DNA of 64,000 nt from Parvibaculum sp002684405 (GTDB taxonomy: Bacteria > Pseudomonadota > Alphaproteobacteria > Parvibaculales > Parvibaculaceae): the NCBI GenBank assembly GCA_965140395.1, contig OZ223205.1, forward strand, positions 992,001 through 1,056,000. Direction: 5' to 3'. Every line of letters begins with the position of its first letter. Positions within the stretch are counted from its first letter, which is position 1. Below, piece by piece: positions 9,397 through 17,346 of the stretch. The notes under the pieces were generated by a model. That model saw only the letters and a list, made by a program, of their open reading frames with translations. It was not told the origin of the DNA and did no database searches. The position numbers were made by a program, and so were the translations under genes.

Positions 9397-9772
9397 CGTC
9401 AGCCACGCGCGGATCAGCCTGACGCCGCTGATCGACGTCATCTTCATTCTCCTGATCTTCTTCATGCTGGCCTCGCGCTTGTCGGCCTGGCAGGACATCG
9501 ACATTTCCATTGCAAGCGATAGCGGCACCCCGCAGCAGATGACGGGCGACCTGCATCGCGTGAGCCTGCTTGGCGATGGCGGCATGCTGCTGGACGGGGA
9601 TGCGCTGAGCGCCGATATGCTGGTCGCCCGCCTGAAGGCGCTGCCAAAGGATGCGCGTCTCGTCGTGGACCCGGCGGCGGGCGTGACGCTGGAAAGCGCG
9701 GTTCGCGTACTCGACATGGCAAGCGGGGCAGGCATCGCCGCTTCGCTGGTGGCGGAAGAGGGAAAGCGATGA
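9356..9772 (+). CDS. exbD: ExbD/TolR family protein, first copy (Asp present)
   Basis: The protein has 138 residues. The start lies inside the end of exbB behind GGAAGGAGACGAGC. It has a short cytoplasmic N-terminus, a single membrane helix LTPLIDVIFILLIFFMLAS, and a periplasmic domain of about 90 residues. Asp27 in the helix corresponds to the essential proton-relay Asp25 of E. coli ExbD. The periplasmic part keeps the family's small alpha/beta fold (SLLGDGGMLLDGDALS and LVVDPAAGV). It overlaps the next exbD by four bases (ATGA). This copy should be the proton-carrying one; compare with the second copy. Confidence 0.92.
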   Translation: MSLAASRRLARPNNVSHARISLTPLIDVIFILLIFFMLASRLSAWQDIDISIASDSGTPQQMTGDLHRVSLLGDGGMLLDGDALSADMLVARLKALPKDARLVVDPAAGVTLESAVRVLDMASGAGIAASLVAEEGKR

Positions 9773-10155
9773 AGCTCACCCGCCGCAGACGGCTGGCGGA
9801 GACGGAATCCGTCGTACCGCTCATCAATATCGTCTTCCTGCTCCTCATCTTTTTCATGGTGGTGGGCGAACTTGCCGCGCCCACGCCCTTCCCGCTGGAA
9901 CCGCCGCAATCCTCCAGCGAACTTGCTTCGGAAAAGCGCGAGGCGGAGCTTTTCGTGAGCGCGGATGGCAAGCTCTCTTTTAATGGTGCGGATGTGACGG
10001 AGGCGACGCTTGCCGACGCGCTGGGCACGACGCCGCCTGCGGAAGTGCGTGTTGCAGCCGATGGCAAGGTGGAGGCGCGTCTCGTCGGACGTCTTCTTGC
10101 CGGGCTGAGGGAGGAGGGCGTGAAGCGCGCCTTTCTCGTGACGGTGAAGAATTAA
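9769..10155 (+). CDS. exbD: ExbD/TolR family protein, second copy with Asn in place of the intramembrane Asp
   Basis: The protein has 128 residues and starts on an ATGA overlap with the first exbD. The membrane helix is VPLINIVFLLLIFFMVV: the residue aligned with the essential Asp25 of E. coli ExbD is Asn20 (codon AAT). The rest of the fold is conserved, including the periplasmic FVSADGKLSFNG and VRVAADGKV segments. ExbB channels hold two ExbD copies, so this protein may pair with the first one as a non-protonatable partner, or it may be a structural or regulatory subunit. Neither has been shown here. The gene is intact and not a remnant. It is followed by tonB after eight bases. Confidence 0.9.
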   Translation: MKLTRRRRLAETESVVPLINIVFLLLIFFMVVGELAAPTPFPLEPPQSSSELASEKREAELFVSADGKLSFNGADVTEATLADALGTTPPAEVRVAADGKVEARLVGRLLAGLREEGVKRAFLVTVKN

Positions 10156-10163
10156 GGCCGGGC

Positions 10164-10961
10164 ATGACGCTGACGCGCAACGAAATTGCGGCCTTTGTCG
10201 CCGCCGCCATCCTGCTGCATCTGGTGGCCTTCTACTCGTTTTTTTACGGGCAGCCGCAAACGACGGGTGCGATTGCGACGGGCAGCGGCGGTCTGATGAT
10301 CGATCTGGCCGGGCAGGTAGGCACGGGCGGCGCGCCGAAAGGCAACACATCCGAACCCACCCCCGAGCCGGTCGAAAAAACAGTCCCGCCGGAACCCGAG
10401 CCGGAACCCAAACCAGAGCCGAAACCGAAGCCCGTAGCCAAATCCGTGCCGAAGCCCGAGCCTGCGCCGAAACCCGTGTCCAGGCAGGAGACAAGGCCCG
10501 CACCGAAAAAGCGGATGGCAACGAAGCCTGCGCCGTCGCGGGAAAAGGCTCTCACGCAGGGCCGCCCCGATGGAGTGGTGGAGACATCCCAGGACACTGC
10601 CGGAGGAAAGCCGGGTCTTGCGGCGCAGGGCAAGGCCGGGGCGGGCGCCACCGCGGGCGGCGGAACGCCCGGGGCGCGGGCCGATTACCGGGCGATCATT
10701 ATCGGGCGGCTGGCGCGGGAGAAGCGCTATCCGTTGCGGGCAAGGATGCGCGGTATCCAGGGGTCGGGGCTGCTCCGCCTCGTCGTCTCGCCGGAAGGCG
10801 CTGTGCTCTCGGCACGGCTCGAAAAATCCACAGGCAGCAGCTTGCTCGACAAGGAGATCGATCGGATGGTGGAGCGTGCGTCCCCCTTTCCGGCCTTTCC
10901 GGAAAACATGGCGTCCAAGCCACTGACCTTGCGTATTCCGGTTGATTTCGAGCTTCATTAG
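10164..10961 (+). CDS. tonB: TonB-like energy transducer
   Basis: The protein has 265 residues. It begins with a short cytoplasmic part and one membrane anchor (about residues 7-25, AAFVAAAILLHLVAFYSFF). A Pro-rich periplasmic spacer follows, made of alternating Glu-Pro and Lys-Pro units (residues about 65-115), the classic TonB rod. The C-terminal domain (about 175-265) starts with ADYRAIIIGRLAREKRYP and has GSGLLRLVVSPEGAVLSARL, as in TonB C-terminal domains that contact the TonB box of outer-membrane receptors. It is the last gene of the exbB-exbD-exbD-tonB operon. No TonB-dependent receptor gene lies in the window, so the substrate is unknown. Confidence 0.9.
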   Translation: MTLTRNEIAAFVAAAILLHLVAFYSFFYGQPQTTGAIATGSGGLMIDLAGQVGTGGAPKGNTSEPTPEPVEKTVPPEPEPEPKPEPKPKPVAKSVPKPEPAPKPVSRQETRPAPKKRMATKPAPSREKALTQGRPDGVVETSQDTAGGKPGLAAQGKAGAGATAGGGTPGARADYRAIIIGRLAREKRYPLRARMRGIQGSGLLRLVVSPEGAVLSARLEKSTGSSLLDKEIDRMVERASPFPAFPENMASKPLTLRIPVDFELH

Positions 10962-11104
10962 AGCGCACGTCGCGCCCTGTTTCCCTTGCGTCAATCGCCG
11001 TTGACACGGCGCTGTTTCAATTTGCCGGTGAAATCCCCCGGCAGCGGTGCTAGGAAAACGCCTACAACAAAGCCGGATGAACCGGCCAAAAAGGCAGGCG
11101 AGGA

Positions 11105-11710
11105 ATGAAACTCTATCATTGCAAGGGCGCGCGCTCGCTGCGCCCGCTCTGGACGCTGGAGGAAATGGGACTCGACTACGAACTCGAGACCATGCCCTTC
11201 CCGCCGCGCTTTCTGCGCGAAGGCTATACGGGCATCAATCCCGTCGGCACCGTGCCCTATTTCGTGGATGGCGAGACGGAGATGACGGAATCGGCGGGCA
11301 TCGCGCAGTATCTGGTGGAGGTCTACGGACCGACCGATCTGGCGCTGAAGCCGGGCGACAAGGAATATGGCGCCTGGCTCAACTGGATCCATCGCAGTGA
11401 CGCCACGCTGACCTTCCCCCAGACCATCGTGCTTCGCTACACCCAGCTCGAGCCGGAAGAGCGGCGCCTGAAACAGGCGGCGGAAGACTACACGCAGTGG
11501 TTCTTTGCGCGCCTGCGCACCGTCGAAGCGGCGCTGGATGGGCACGACTATTTGTGTGCGGATCGCTTTACCGTCGCGGATATATGCGTCGGCTTTTCGC
11601 TCTATCTGGCCGACACGCTGGGCTTCAAGGGCGGTTTCAAGCCCAACACGGCAGCCTATTACGAGCGCCTTTGCGCGCGGCCTGCCTTCCAGCGTTCGAT
11701 CGAATTGTAG
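11105..11710 (+). CDS. Glutathione S-transferase family protein
   Basis: The protein has 201 residues; GCGAGGA precedes the ATG. The N-terminal thioredoxin-like domain starts MKLYHCKGARSLRPLWTLEE and includes the VPYFVDG cis-proline turn and the ESAGIAQYL segment for the glutathione gamma-glutamyl moiety. The C-terminal helical domain ends with CADRFTVADICVGFSLYL, the usual N-capping/hydrophobic staple region. The length is normal for a GST. It sits directly before two acyl-CoA dehydrogenase genes, with 11 bases to the first, so co-transcription is likely. A role in detoxifying oxidised lipid intermediates is only an inference. Confidence 0.85.
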   Translation: MKLYHCKGARSLRPLWTLEEMGLDYELETMPFPPRFLREGYTGINPVGTVPYFVDGETEMTESAGIAQYLVEVYGPTDLALKPGDKEYGAWLNWIHRSDATLTFPQTIVLRYTQLEPEERRLKQAAEDYTQWFFARLRTVEAALDGHDYLCADRFTVADICVGFSLYLADTLGFKGGFKPNTAAYYERLCARPAFQRSIEL

Positions 11711-11721
11711 GGAACGAGAAC

Positions 11722-12930
11722 ATGTCCGATGTGAGTCAGAAGGAACTGGACGAATTTCGCGCCGGTGCGCGCGCCTGGTTTGCCGAGAATGTCCCCGCCG
11801 ATCCGGACTTCATGCTGCCGCTGACCTTCATGGAAGTGGGCACGCAGGAACAGTTCGACTTTCTGCGCGACTGGCAGCGTAAATGCTACGAGGCGGGCTA
11901 CCTCGGCGCCGCCTGGCCGAAGGAATATGGCGGCGGCGGACTGGCGCAGGCCTTTCAGGATGTCGCGACGCAGGAAATGCATCGCGCGGGCGGCCCCATC
12001 ATGCTCAATGCCATCGGCATCAACTGGGCAGGTCCCCTCATCCTCGACATGGGGTCCGAAGAACAGCGCAAGGCCTATATCAAGGGCATCCTGAGCGCGG
12101 AAGACATCTGGTGTCAGGGCTTTTCCGAACCCGACCACGGCTCCGACCTCGGCAATGCGCAGACCCGCGCCGTGCGCGATGGCGACGATTATGTCGTCAA
12201 CGGCTCGAAGATCTGGACGACGCAGGGCAATTACGCGAAATACATGATCCTGCTCGCCCGCACCGATCCCGATGCGCCGCGCAAATATGACGGCCTGAGC
12301 TTCTTCCTCGCACCCATGACGGTGCCGGGCGTCGAAACCGTGCCGATCAAGAAGCTCACCGGCGAATACGGCTTTACCCAGACCTTCTTCACCGATGCCC
12401 GCATCCCGGCAACCTCGCTCATTGGCGGCGAGGGCAAGGGCTGGGCGGTCGCCATGCGCACGCTCGAATATGAGCGCGGTGCGCGCGGCGGTCAGGCGGG
12501 TGGCTATGTGACCGTCTATCCGGATGTCGGCGAAGTGGTGGAACTGGCCAAGCGCGCCCTGCGCAATGGCCACCCGGCCTGCGAAGACCCGATCATTCGC
12601 GACAAGCTGGTGAAGCTGCTGGCGACCTATCGCGGGCTTCAGCTCAACGGTAAGCGGTCGCGCATCGCGCCGCTGGTGCAGGACAAGCCGATGTCCCTGC
12701 CGCTGATGTCCAAGCTGATCGCGACAGAGTTCTATCGCGAGATCAACCAGCTTGCGATGGCCATGCAGGGTCCGCGCGGCGCCTATTATGTCGGCGAGCC
12801 GGAAGCCTATGACGAAGGGATCTGGCAGCGCTCTTATCTCAATGCTTTCTCCGGCACGATCGGCGGCGGCACCAGCCAGATCCAGCACAACATCATTGGC
12901 GAGCATGTGCTCGGCCTGCCGAAGAGCTGA
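11722..12930 (+). CDS. Acyl-CoA dehydrogenase, larger member of an adjacent pair
   Basis: The protein has 402 residues. The chosen ATG follows GGAACGAGAAC and starts just after the GST stop; an open extension upstream lies inside the GST gene in another frame. It is an FAD-dependent acyl-CoA dehydrogenase: GFSEPDHGSDLGNAQTRA is the FAD/substrate signature, VVNGSKIWTTQGNYA is the next conserved strand, and the C-terminus RSYLNAFSGTIGGGTSQIQ contains the region that binds FAD from the other subunit. The second dehydrogenase gene begins 17 bases later. Such adjacent long/short pairs often form a heterotetramer in which only one subunit is catalytic; that is inferred from gene order. The acyl chain is unknown. 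Confidence 0.9.
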   Translation: MSDVSQKELDEFRAGARAWFAENVPADPDFMLPLTFMEVGTQEQFDFLRDWQRKCYEAGYLGAAWPKEYGGGGLAQAFQDVATQEMHRAGGPIMLNAIGINWAGPLILDMGSEEQRKAYIKGILSAEDIWCQGFSEPDHGSDLGNAQTRAVRDGDDYVVNGSKIWTTQGNYAKYMILLARTDPDAPRKYDGLSFFLAPMTVPGVETVPIKKLTGEYGFTQTFFTDARIPATSLIGGEGKGWAVAMRTLEYERGARGGQAGGYVTVYPDVGEVVELAKRALRNGHPACEDPIIRDKLVKLLATYRGLQLNGKRSRIAPLVQDKPMSLPLMSKLIATEFYREINQLAMAMQGPRGAYYVGEPEAYDEGIWQRSYLNAFSGTIGGGTSQIQHNIIGEHVLGLPKS

Positions 12931-12947
12931 GGAGCGAGGGAACGACA

Positions 12948-14069
12948 ATGGAAAGAAACGTCACGCTCACTTTTAGCGAAGAACAGGCCGAACTTCTGGA
13001 AGTTGCGCAGAATTTTTGCCGCGACAAGTCGCCCGTTTCGACCGTTCGTAAGCTGATCGAGGACGAGCTGGGTTACGACCCCGCCGTCTGGCAGGAAATG
13101 ATTGCGCTGGGCTGGCTCGGCATTGCCGTGCCCGAAGAGTTCGGCGGTGTCGGGCTCTCCATGGCCGAAGTCGTGCCGGTGGTGGAGCAGATGAGCCGCC
13201 GCCTGATGGGCGGTCCCTTCGTGCCGACGACGCTTGCCGCGCAGGCGCTGCTGGCGGGCGGCACGGAGACGCAGAAATCGGCTATCCTGCCGGAGATTTG
13301 CGCCGGCAAAGCCGCAACCCTTGCACTGACCGAACCCCATGCCGACTGGGACCTCACCCATATCGAGGCAAAGGCGGCGGAAGAGGGCGGCAAGCTGAAG
13401 CTCTCCGGCACGAAGATTTTCGTGGTCGATGCGGCCAGTGCGGAATGGATTATCGCTTCGGTGATGAAGGACGGTAAGCCCGCTCTCGTCATTATCGAGA
13501 AGGCGGGGCTGCCGGAAGGCGCGCTGCGCCGCGAAGTGGTGGCGGATGAGACGCGCCGCTCCTTCCGTCTGGAGCTTGATGGTGTGGAGGTTCCCGCCGA
13601 TGCGCTTCTCGATACGTCACGCACGCGCGAAACGCTCGCCCATATCGATCTCGCGTCGTCGCTGCTTCTCTCGGCGGAAGCCTGCGGCGCGGCAGCAAGC
13701 TGCGTGGACTACACGGTGGAGTATCTGAAAACCCGCAAGCAGTTCGGCAAGCTGATCGGCTCCTACCAGTCGCTGAAGCATCCGACCGTCGATGCGCTGG
13801 TTGCCTATGAGACGGCGCGTTCGCATCTCTACAATGCCGCCTGCACCTTCGGTCAGCAGGGCGAGGGCGAGATCGCGGTGCGCATGGCGAAGTCGGAATC
13901 CTCCGACGCGCTTTCATTCGCCGCCGATCGCGCCATTCAGTTCCATGGCGGTTTCGGCTTCACCTATGAATGCGACGCGCAGCTTTATCGCCGCCGAGGC
14001 ATGTGGTGCGAATATCTGCATGGCGACGGGGCCTATCAAAGGGCGAAGCTCGCAGACCTTCTGTTCTGA
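12948..14069 (+). CDS. Acyl-CoA dehydrogenase, smaller member of an adjacent pair
   Basis: The protein has 373 residues. It is more divergent than the neighbour: the FAD/substrate motif reads LALTEPHADWDLTHIEAKA, and EYLKTRKQFGKLIGSYQSLK plus AIQFHGGFGFTYECDAQLY are the conserved C-terminal motifs. The N-terminus FSEEQAELLEVAQNFCRDKSP is typical of the family. Its partial FAD motif and its coupling with the larger gene suggest the alpha2beta2 type of acyl-CoA dehydrogenase known from steroid and side-chain degraders. It is followed, on the other strand, by a TetR regulator, 29 bases away. Confidence 0.9.
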   Translation: MERNVTLTFSEEQAELLEVAQNFCRDKSPVSTVRKLIEDELGYDPAVWQEMIALGWLGIAVPEEFGGVGLSMAEVVPVVEQMSRRLMGGPFVPTTLAAQALLAGGTETQKSAILPEICAGKAATLALTEPHADWDLTHIEAKAAEEGGKLKLSGTKIFVVDAASAEWIIASVMKDGKPALVIIEKAGLPEGALRREVVADETRRSFRLELDGVEVPADALLDTSRTRETLAHIDLASSLLLSAEACGAAASCVDYTVEYLKTRKQFGKLIGSYQSLKHPTVDALVAYETARSHLYNAACTFGQQGEGEIAVRMAKSESSDALSFAADRAIQFHGGFGFTYECDAQLYRRRGMWCEYLHGDGAYQRAKLADLLF

Positions 14070-14098
14070 GGAAAACGGCGCTTTGGGTCACGGAGGTC

Positions 14099-14752
14099 TC
14101 AGGCGTCGTTTTTTTTCGTCAGGCAGCCATTCATGAACGTGTCCAGCACGACATTCGTATAGTGGCGCCGAAGATCGTCGGTGATCTCGTCTACGCCATA
14201 GACATATTTCAGGTTCGCCTGGTTCACGAAAATCTGCTCGCAGGCCCCAAGGGCCGCGAAATAGAAGAGCATCGGATCTTCCACGCGCATCAGCCCGGCG
14301 GCCTGTGCCTGCCGGATGAGCCCGGTCGCGGCGCGTCCGAGCGGTGCGGCGAAGAATTCCGCAATTTCCTTGGACGCATCCGTCGAGGCATCGCGCATCA
14401 GCGAATGCAGCAGCCGGTTCAGATAGGGATAGCGGAAGAAGGTCCAGATGACGCCGGCCAGATGCCGCCGGAATTTCTCAACCGGATCGATATCGAGGGC
14501 GATCAGCCTGTCGAGTTCCGCGAGCGCCTCGGTCGCATTCCGCTTGGCAAGCGCCAGCAGCAGCCCTTCCTTGCCGCCGAAATAATAGCTCACCAGCGCC
14601 ACATTCACTTCCGCCCGCGCTGCGATTTCGGCGAGCGGGACATCGATGGTCTCGCGCTCGGTCATCAGGGCGCTGGCCGAGTCCAGAAGCTGGTCGCGCG
14701 CCGCGGGCCGGGCCGGAGCCGCCTTGATTTTCGCTTTCGCCTGCGGCTCCAC
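14099..14752 (-). CDS. TetR family transcriptional regulator
   Basis: The protein has 217 residues and starts with GTG behind a strong AAGGAGGGATC site. The helix-turn-helix is at residues 20-65: RDQLLDSASALMTE, then VPLAEIAARAEVNVALVSYYFGG. The remaining helices (for example RLLHSLMRDASTD and YFAALGACEQIFVNQANLKY) look like a TetR_C ligand domain for a hydrophobic effector. It is divergent from the alcohol dehydrogenase gene, and two near-identical palindromes lie between them. It therefore probably represses the ADH-thiolase set and itself, and perhaps senses an acyl-CoA or alcohol. Confidence 0.85.
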   Translation of the reverse strand: MEPQAKAKIKAAPARPAARDQLLDSASALMTERETIDVPLAEIAARAEVNVALVSYYFGGKEGLLLALAKRNATEALAELDRLIALDIDPVEKFRRHLAGVIWTFFRYPYLNRLLHSLMRDASTDASKEIAEFFAAPLGRAATGLIRQAQAAGLMRVEDPMLFYFAALGACEQIFVNQANLKYVYGVDEITDDLRRHYTNVVLDTFMNGCLTKKNDA

Positions 14753-14783
14753 GATCCCTCCTTGCGTTTCCGTTTTTTTGGAT

Positions 14784-14819
14784 TTAAATACGCATTTAAG
14801 AAATTAAATACGCCTTTAA
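14784..14819. promoter_or_regulatory. Tandem palindromic operators between TetR and alcohol dehydrogenase
   Basis: Two copies of a 16-base site lie 20 bases apart. The first (14784-14799) is a perfect dyad, TTAAAT-ACGC-ATTTAA. The second (14804-14819) is TTAAAT-ACGC-CTTTAA, with one mismatch in the right arm. The spacing of two helical turns puts both on one DNA face. They sit 32 bases from the TetR start and 44 bases from the ADH start, as expected for an autorepressed divergent promoter. The binding protein is inferred. Confidence 0.6.
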
Positions 14820-14862
14820 AAGCATCCGCGCAAGACGGATGAGGGTGTCAGGGAGGACGAGG

Positions 14863-15969
14863 ATGAAGGTTACCGCCGCGGTAGCACGCTCGGCTGAAGA
14901 CGATTTCTCCATCGAGGAAATAACCCTCGACGAACCGAGGGCCGACGAGGTTCTGGTCCGCGTCGAGGCGGTCGGTCTCTGCCACACCGATCTCGTCTTC
15001 AAGGCGACGGGCACGATCCCCCATCCGCATGTGCTGGGTCACGAGGGCGCGGGCGTAGTGGAAAAGGTCGGCGACGCGGTGACCAAGGTGAAGCCGGGCG
15101 ACCGCGTGGCGATCACCTTCCGCTCCTGCGGACAATGCCCGCGTTGCGCCAGCCACGATCCGGCCTATTGCCACTCCATGCCGCTTCTCAATTATGCGGG
15201 TATGCGGCCCGACGGCACCAAGGCGTTCCACAAGGGCAGCGAGGACATCGGCAGCAATTTCTTCGGTCAGTCCTCATTCGCCACGCATTGCCTCGCCTAT
15301 GAAACCAATCTGGTGAAGCTCACCGACGACATGCCCTTCGAGCTCGCCGCGCCGCTGGGCTGCGGGATCCAGACGGGTGCCGGCGGCGTCATGCGCTCGC
15401 TTGCCTGCGAAAAGGGCTCCTCCATTCTCATTCTTGGCGGCGGTGCCGTCGGTCTTTCCGCTGTCATGGGCGCTGCCGTGCAGGGCTGCGATCCCATCAT
15501 CGTGCTGGAGCCGCATGAGGAGCGCCGCAATCTCGCACTGGACCTCGGCGCGACCCATGCGCTCGACCCGGCCGAGGCGACCGACCTTGCCGAAGCCGTT
15601 CGTGCGATTGCGCCGATGGGCGTCGATTATGCTTTCGACACCACCGGCATCCCCGACCTTCTGAATGCGACGATGATGGCGCTGGCGCCCAAGGGTACTT
15701 TCGGCATTGTCGGCATCGCACCGCCCGGCACGCCGCTTCCCGGCGATCTGATGAGCGCCGTGACCTTCGGCCATACGGTGAAGGGCATCATTGAGGGCGA
15801 CAGCGATCCGGACGACTTCATTCCCGAGCTCATATCGCTCTACAATCAGGGCCGACTGCCGGTGGGCCGCCTGGTGAAGACCTATCCGCTGGAAGAAATA
15901 AACCGGGCCGTGGCCGACCAGCACGCAGGCAAATGCGTGAAAGTCGTGCTCACCATGGACCGGCCATGA
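14863..15969 (+). CDS. Zinc-dependent alcohol dehydrogenase (aryl/benzyl-alcohol type)
   Basis: The protein has 368 residues. The chosen ATG follows GGGAGGACGAGG; an ATG eight codons upstream lacks a good site. It is a medium-chain, NAD(P)-dependent dehydrogenase. The catalytic zinc ligands are Cys40, His60 and Glu61 (GLCHTD and GHEGAG), and the structural zinc is held by Cys89, Cys92, Cys95 and Cys103. The Rossmann motif is ILILGGGAVGLSAV. The length and motifs match the aryl-alcohol/benzyl-alcohol group. It starts a run with thiolase, MerR and aldehyde dehydrogenase genes, so it probably oxidises a primary alcohol on the way to an acid. The exact alcohol is not determined. Confidence 0.88.
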   Translation: MKVTAAVARSAEDDFSIEEITLDEPRADEVLVRVEAVGLCHTDLVFKATGTIPHPHVLGHEGAGVVEKVGDAVTKVKPGDRVAITFRSCGQCPRCASHDPAYCHSMPLLNYAGMRPDGTKAFHKGSEDIGSNFFGQSSFATHCLAYETNLVKLTDDMPFELAAPLGCGIQTGAGGVMRSLACEKGSSILILGGGAVGLSAVMGAAVQGCDPIIVLEPHEERRNLALDLGATHALDPAEATDLAEAVRAIAPMGVDYAFDTTGIPDLLNATMMALAPKGTFGIVGIAPPGTPLPGDLMSAVTFGHTVKGIIEGDSDPDDFIPELISLYNQGRLPVGRLVKTYPLEEINRAVADQHAGKCVKVVLTMDRP

Positions 15970-16020
15970 AACCGAAATCCGATAAACGGAACGAAAGAAC
16001 CGAAACAGGGAGAAACGTGA

Positions 16021-17262
16021 ATGTCTGACGCATATATCATCGATGCGTGCCGCACGCCGCGCGGCATCGGCAAAGTGGGCAAGGGCTCGCTCGCCCATCT
16101 TCATCCGCAGCATCTGGCCCGCACCGTGCTGGCGGCCATTGCCGAGCGCAACAACCTCAACACCTCCGATGTCGAAGACGTGATCTGGGGCACTTCGTCC
16201 CAGCGCGGCGCGCAGGGCGGCGACATGGGCCGCATGGCTGCGCTTGATGCGGGTTACGACATCACGGCGTCGGGCGTCACGCTCGACCGCTTCTGCGGCT
16301 CGGGCATCACCACGGTGAACCTCGCCGCGGCGCAGGTCATGTCCGGCATGGAAGATCTCGTCGTCGCCGGCGGCACCGAGATGATGAGCTATACCGCCGC
16401 GACCGCCGATCCCAAGACCCCGCCCATGATGGACGCCGGCAACCTGCACCTGCGTAAGATTCATCCGCAGTCCCAGCAGGGCGTCTGCGCCGACGCGATC
16501 GCGACGATGGAAGGCATCGACCGCCAGGCGGTGGACGAGCTTGCCCTGACCTCGCAGCAGCGTGCCGCCAAAGCCATCGAGGAAGGCCGTTTCAACAAGT
16601 CGCTGGTCACCGTCTACAACGACGACGGCTCGGTCGCGCTCGACCATGAGGAATTCCCGCGTCCGCAGACGACCATGGAAGGTCTCGCGGGCCTGAAGCC
16701 CTCTTTCGCGGCCTGGACCGGCATTCCGGTAGACGAGCAGGGCACGACCTATGGCTCGCTGATCCAGCAGGTCTATCCGCAGATCAAGGAATTCAACCAT
16801 ATCCACCATGCCGGCAACTCGTCGGGTGTCGTGGACGGTGCGGCGGCGATCCTGGTTGCCTCGAAGAACTATGCGGAAAAGAACGGCCTGAAGCCGCGTG
16901 CCCGCATCGTCGCGACCGCCAATATGGGCGACTGCCCGACGCTGATGCTGAACGCCCCGGTGCCCGCCGCGAAGAAGGTGCTTCAGAAGGCCGGTCTGAC
17001 CACGGACGATATCGACCTCTGGGAGATCAACGAGGCCTTTGCCGTCGTCGCCGAGAAGTTCATCCGCGATCTGAAGCTCGACCGCGAAAAGGTGAATGTG
17101 AATGGTGGCGCCTGCGCCCTCGGCCATCCGATCGGCGCGACCGGCTCCATCCTCATCGGTACGCTGCTCGACGAGCTTGAGCGCCGCGACCTGAAGCGCG
17201 GTCTGGTGACCATGTGTGCCGCTGGCGGCATGGCCCCGGCCATCATCATCGAACGCGTGTAA
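16021..17262 (+). CDS. Acetyl-CoA acyltransferase (thiolase)
   Basis: The protein has 413 residues; CAGGGAGAAACGTG precedes the ATG. It is a thiolase that cleaves 3-ketoacyl-CoA (or condenses two acyl-CoAs). The acyl-binding nucleophile is Cys92 in DRFCGSG, where the common 'CSSG' is CGSG. His369 lies in ALGHPIGATG and the proton-donor Cys399 in VTMCAAGG. The NSSGVVDGAAA segment is the usual thiolase-N/C junction motif. The ADH gene lies 51 bases upstream and the MerR gene 84 bases downstream. Function in beta-oxidation is likely; a biosynthetic acetoacetyl-CoA role for the PHA synthase at 20.6 kb is also possible. Confidence 0.9.
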   Translation: MSDAYIIDACRTPRGIGKVGKGSLAHLHPQHLARTVLAAIAERNNLNTSDVEDVIWGTSSQRGAQGGDMGRMAALDAGYDITASGVTLDRFCGSGITTVNLAAAQVMSGMEDLVVAGGTEMMSYTAATADPKTPPMMDAGNLHLRKIHPQSQQGVCADAIATMEGIDRQAVDELALTSQQRAAKAIEEGRFNKSLVTVYNDDGSVALDHEEFPRPQTTMEGLAGLKPSFAAWTGIPVDEQGTTYGSLIQQVYPQIKEFNHIHHAGNSSGVVDGAAAILVASKNYAEKNGLKPRARIVATANMGDCPTLMLNAPVPAAKKVLQKAGLTTDDIDLWEINEAFAVVAEKFIRDLKLDREKVNVNGGACALGHPIGATGSILIGTLLDELERRDLKRGLVTMCAAGGMAPAIIIERV

Positions 17263-17272
17263 CACGCCGAAA

Positions 17273-17302
17273 CCGGCGGGCGGGAATTCGCCCGCCCGCC
17301 GG
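17273..17302 (+). terminator. Strong GC stem-loop after the thiolase gene
   Basis: CCGGCGGGCGGG and CCCGCCCGCCGG form a perfect 12-bp stem with loop AATTCG, eleven bases after the thiolase stop. No T-run follows, so it may be a Rho-assisted terminator or an mRNA-stabilising hairpin rather than a true intrinsic terminator. Confidence 0.5.
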
Positions 17303-17346
17303 TCCGGTACCAACTTCGAATAAGTAATCGAAAGGCTTGACCCGAT

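Noticed and set aside
10360..10510. Glu-Pro/Lys-Pro coding repeat in tonB as a tandem DNA repeat
   Set aside because: The repetition is explained by the normal Pro-rich spacer of TonB proteins.
8590..10521. A 643-codon minus-strand open frame
   Set aside because: It crosses exbB, both exbD genes and tonB on the other strand; these have clear family motifs and tight operon spacing.
17273..17302. Perfect stem after the thiolase gene as an intrinsic terminator
   Set aside because: The stem is strong, but no T-run follows, so I kept it only as a possible terminator with moderate confidence.
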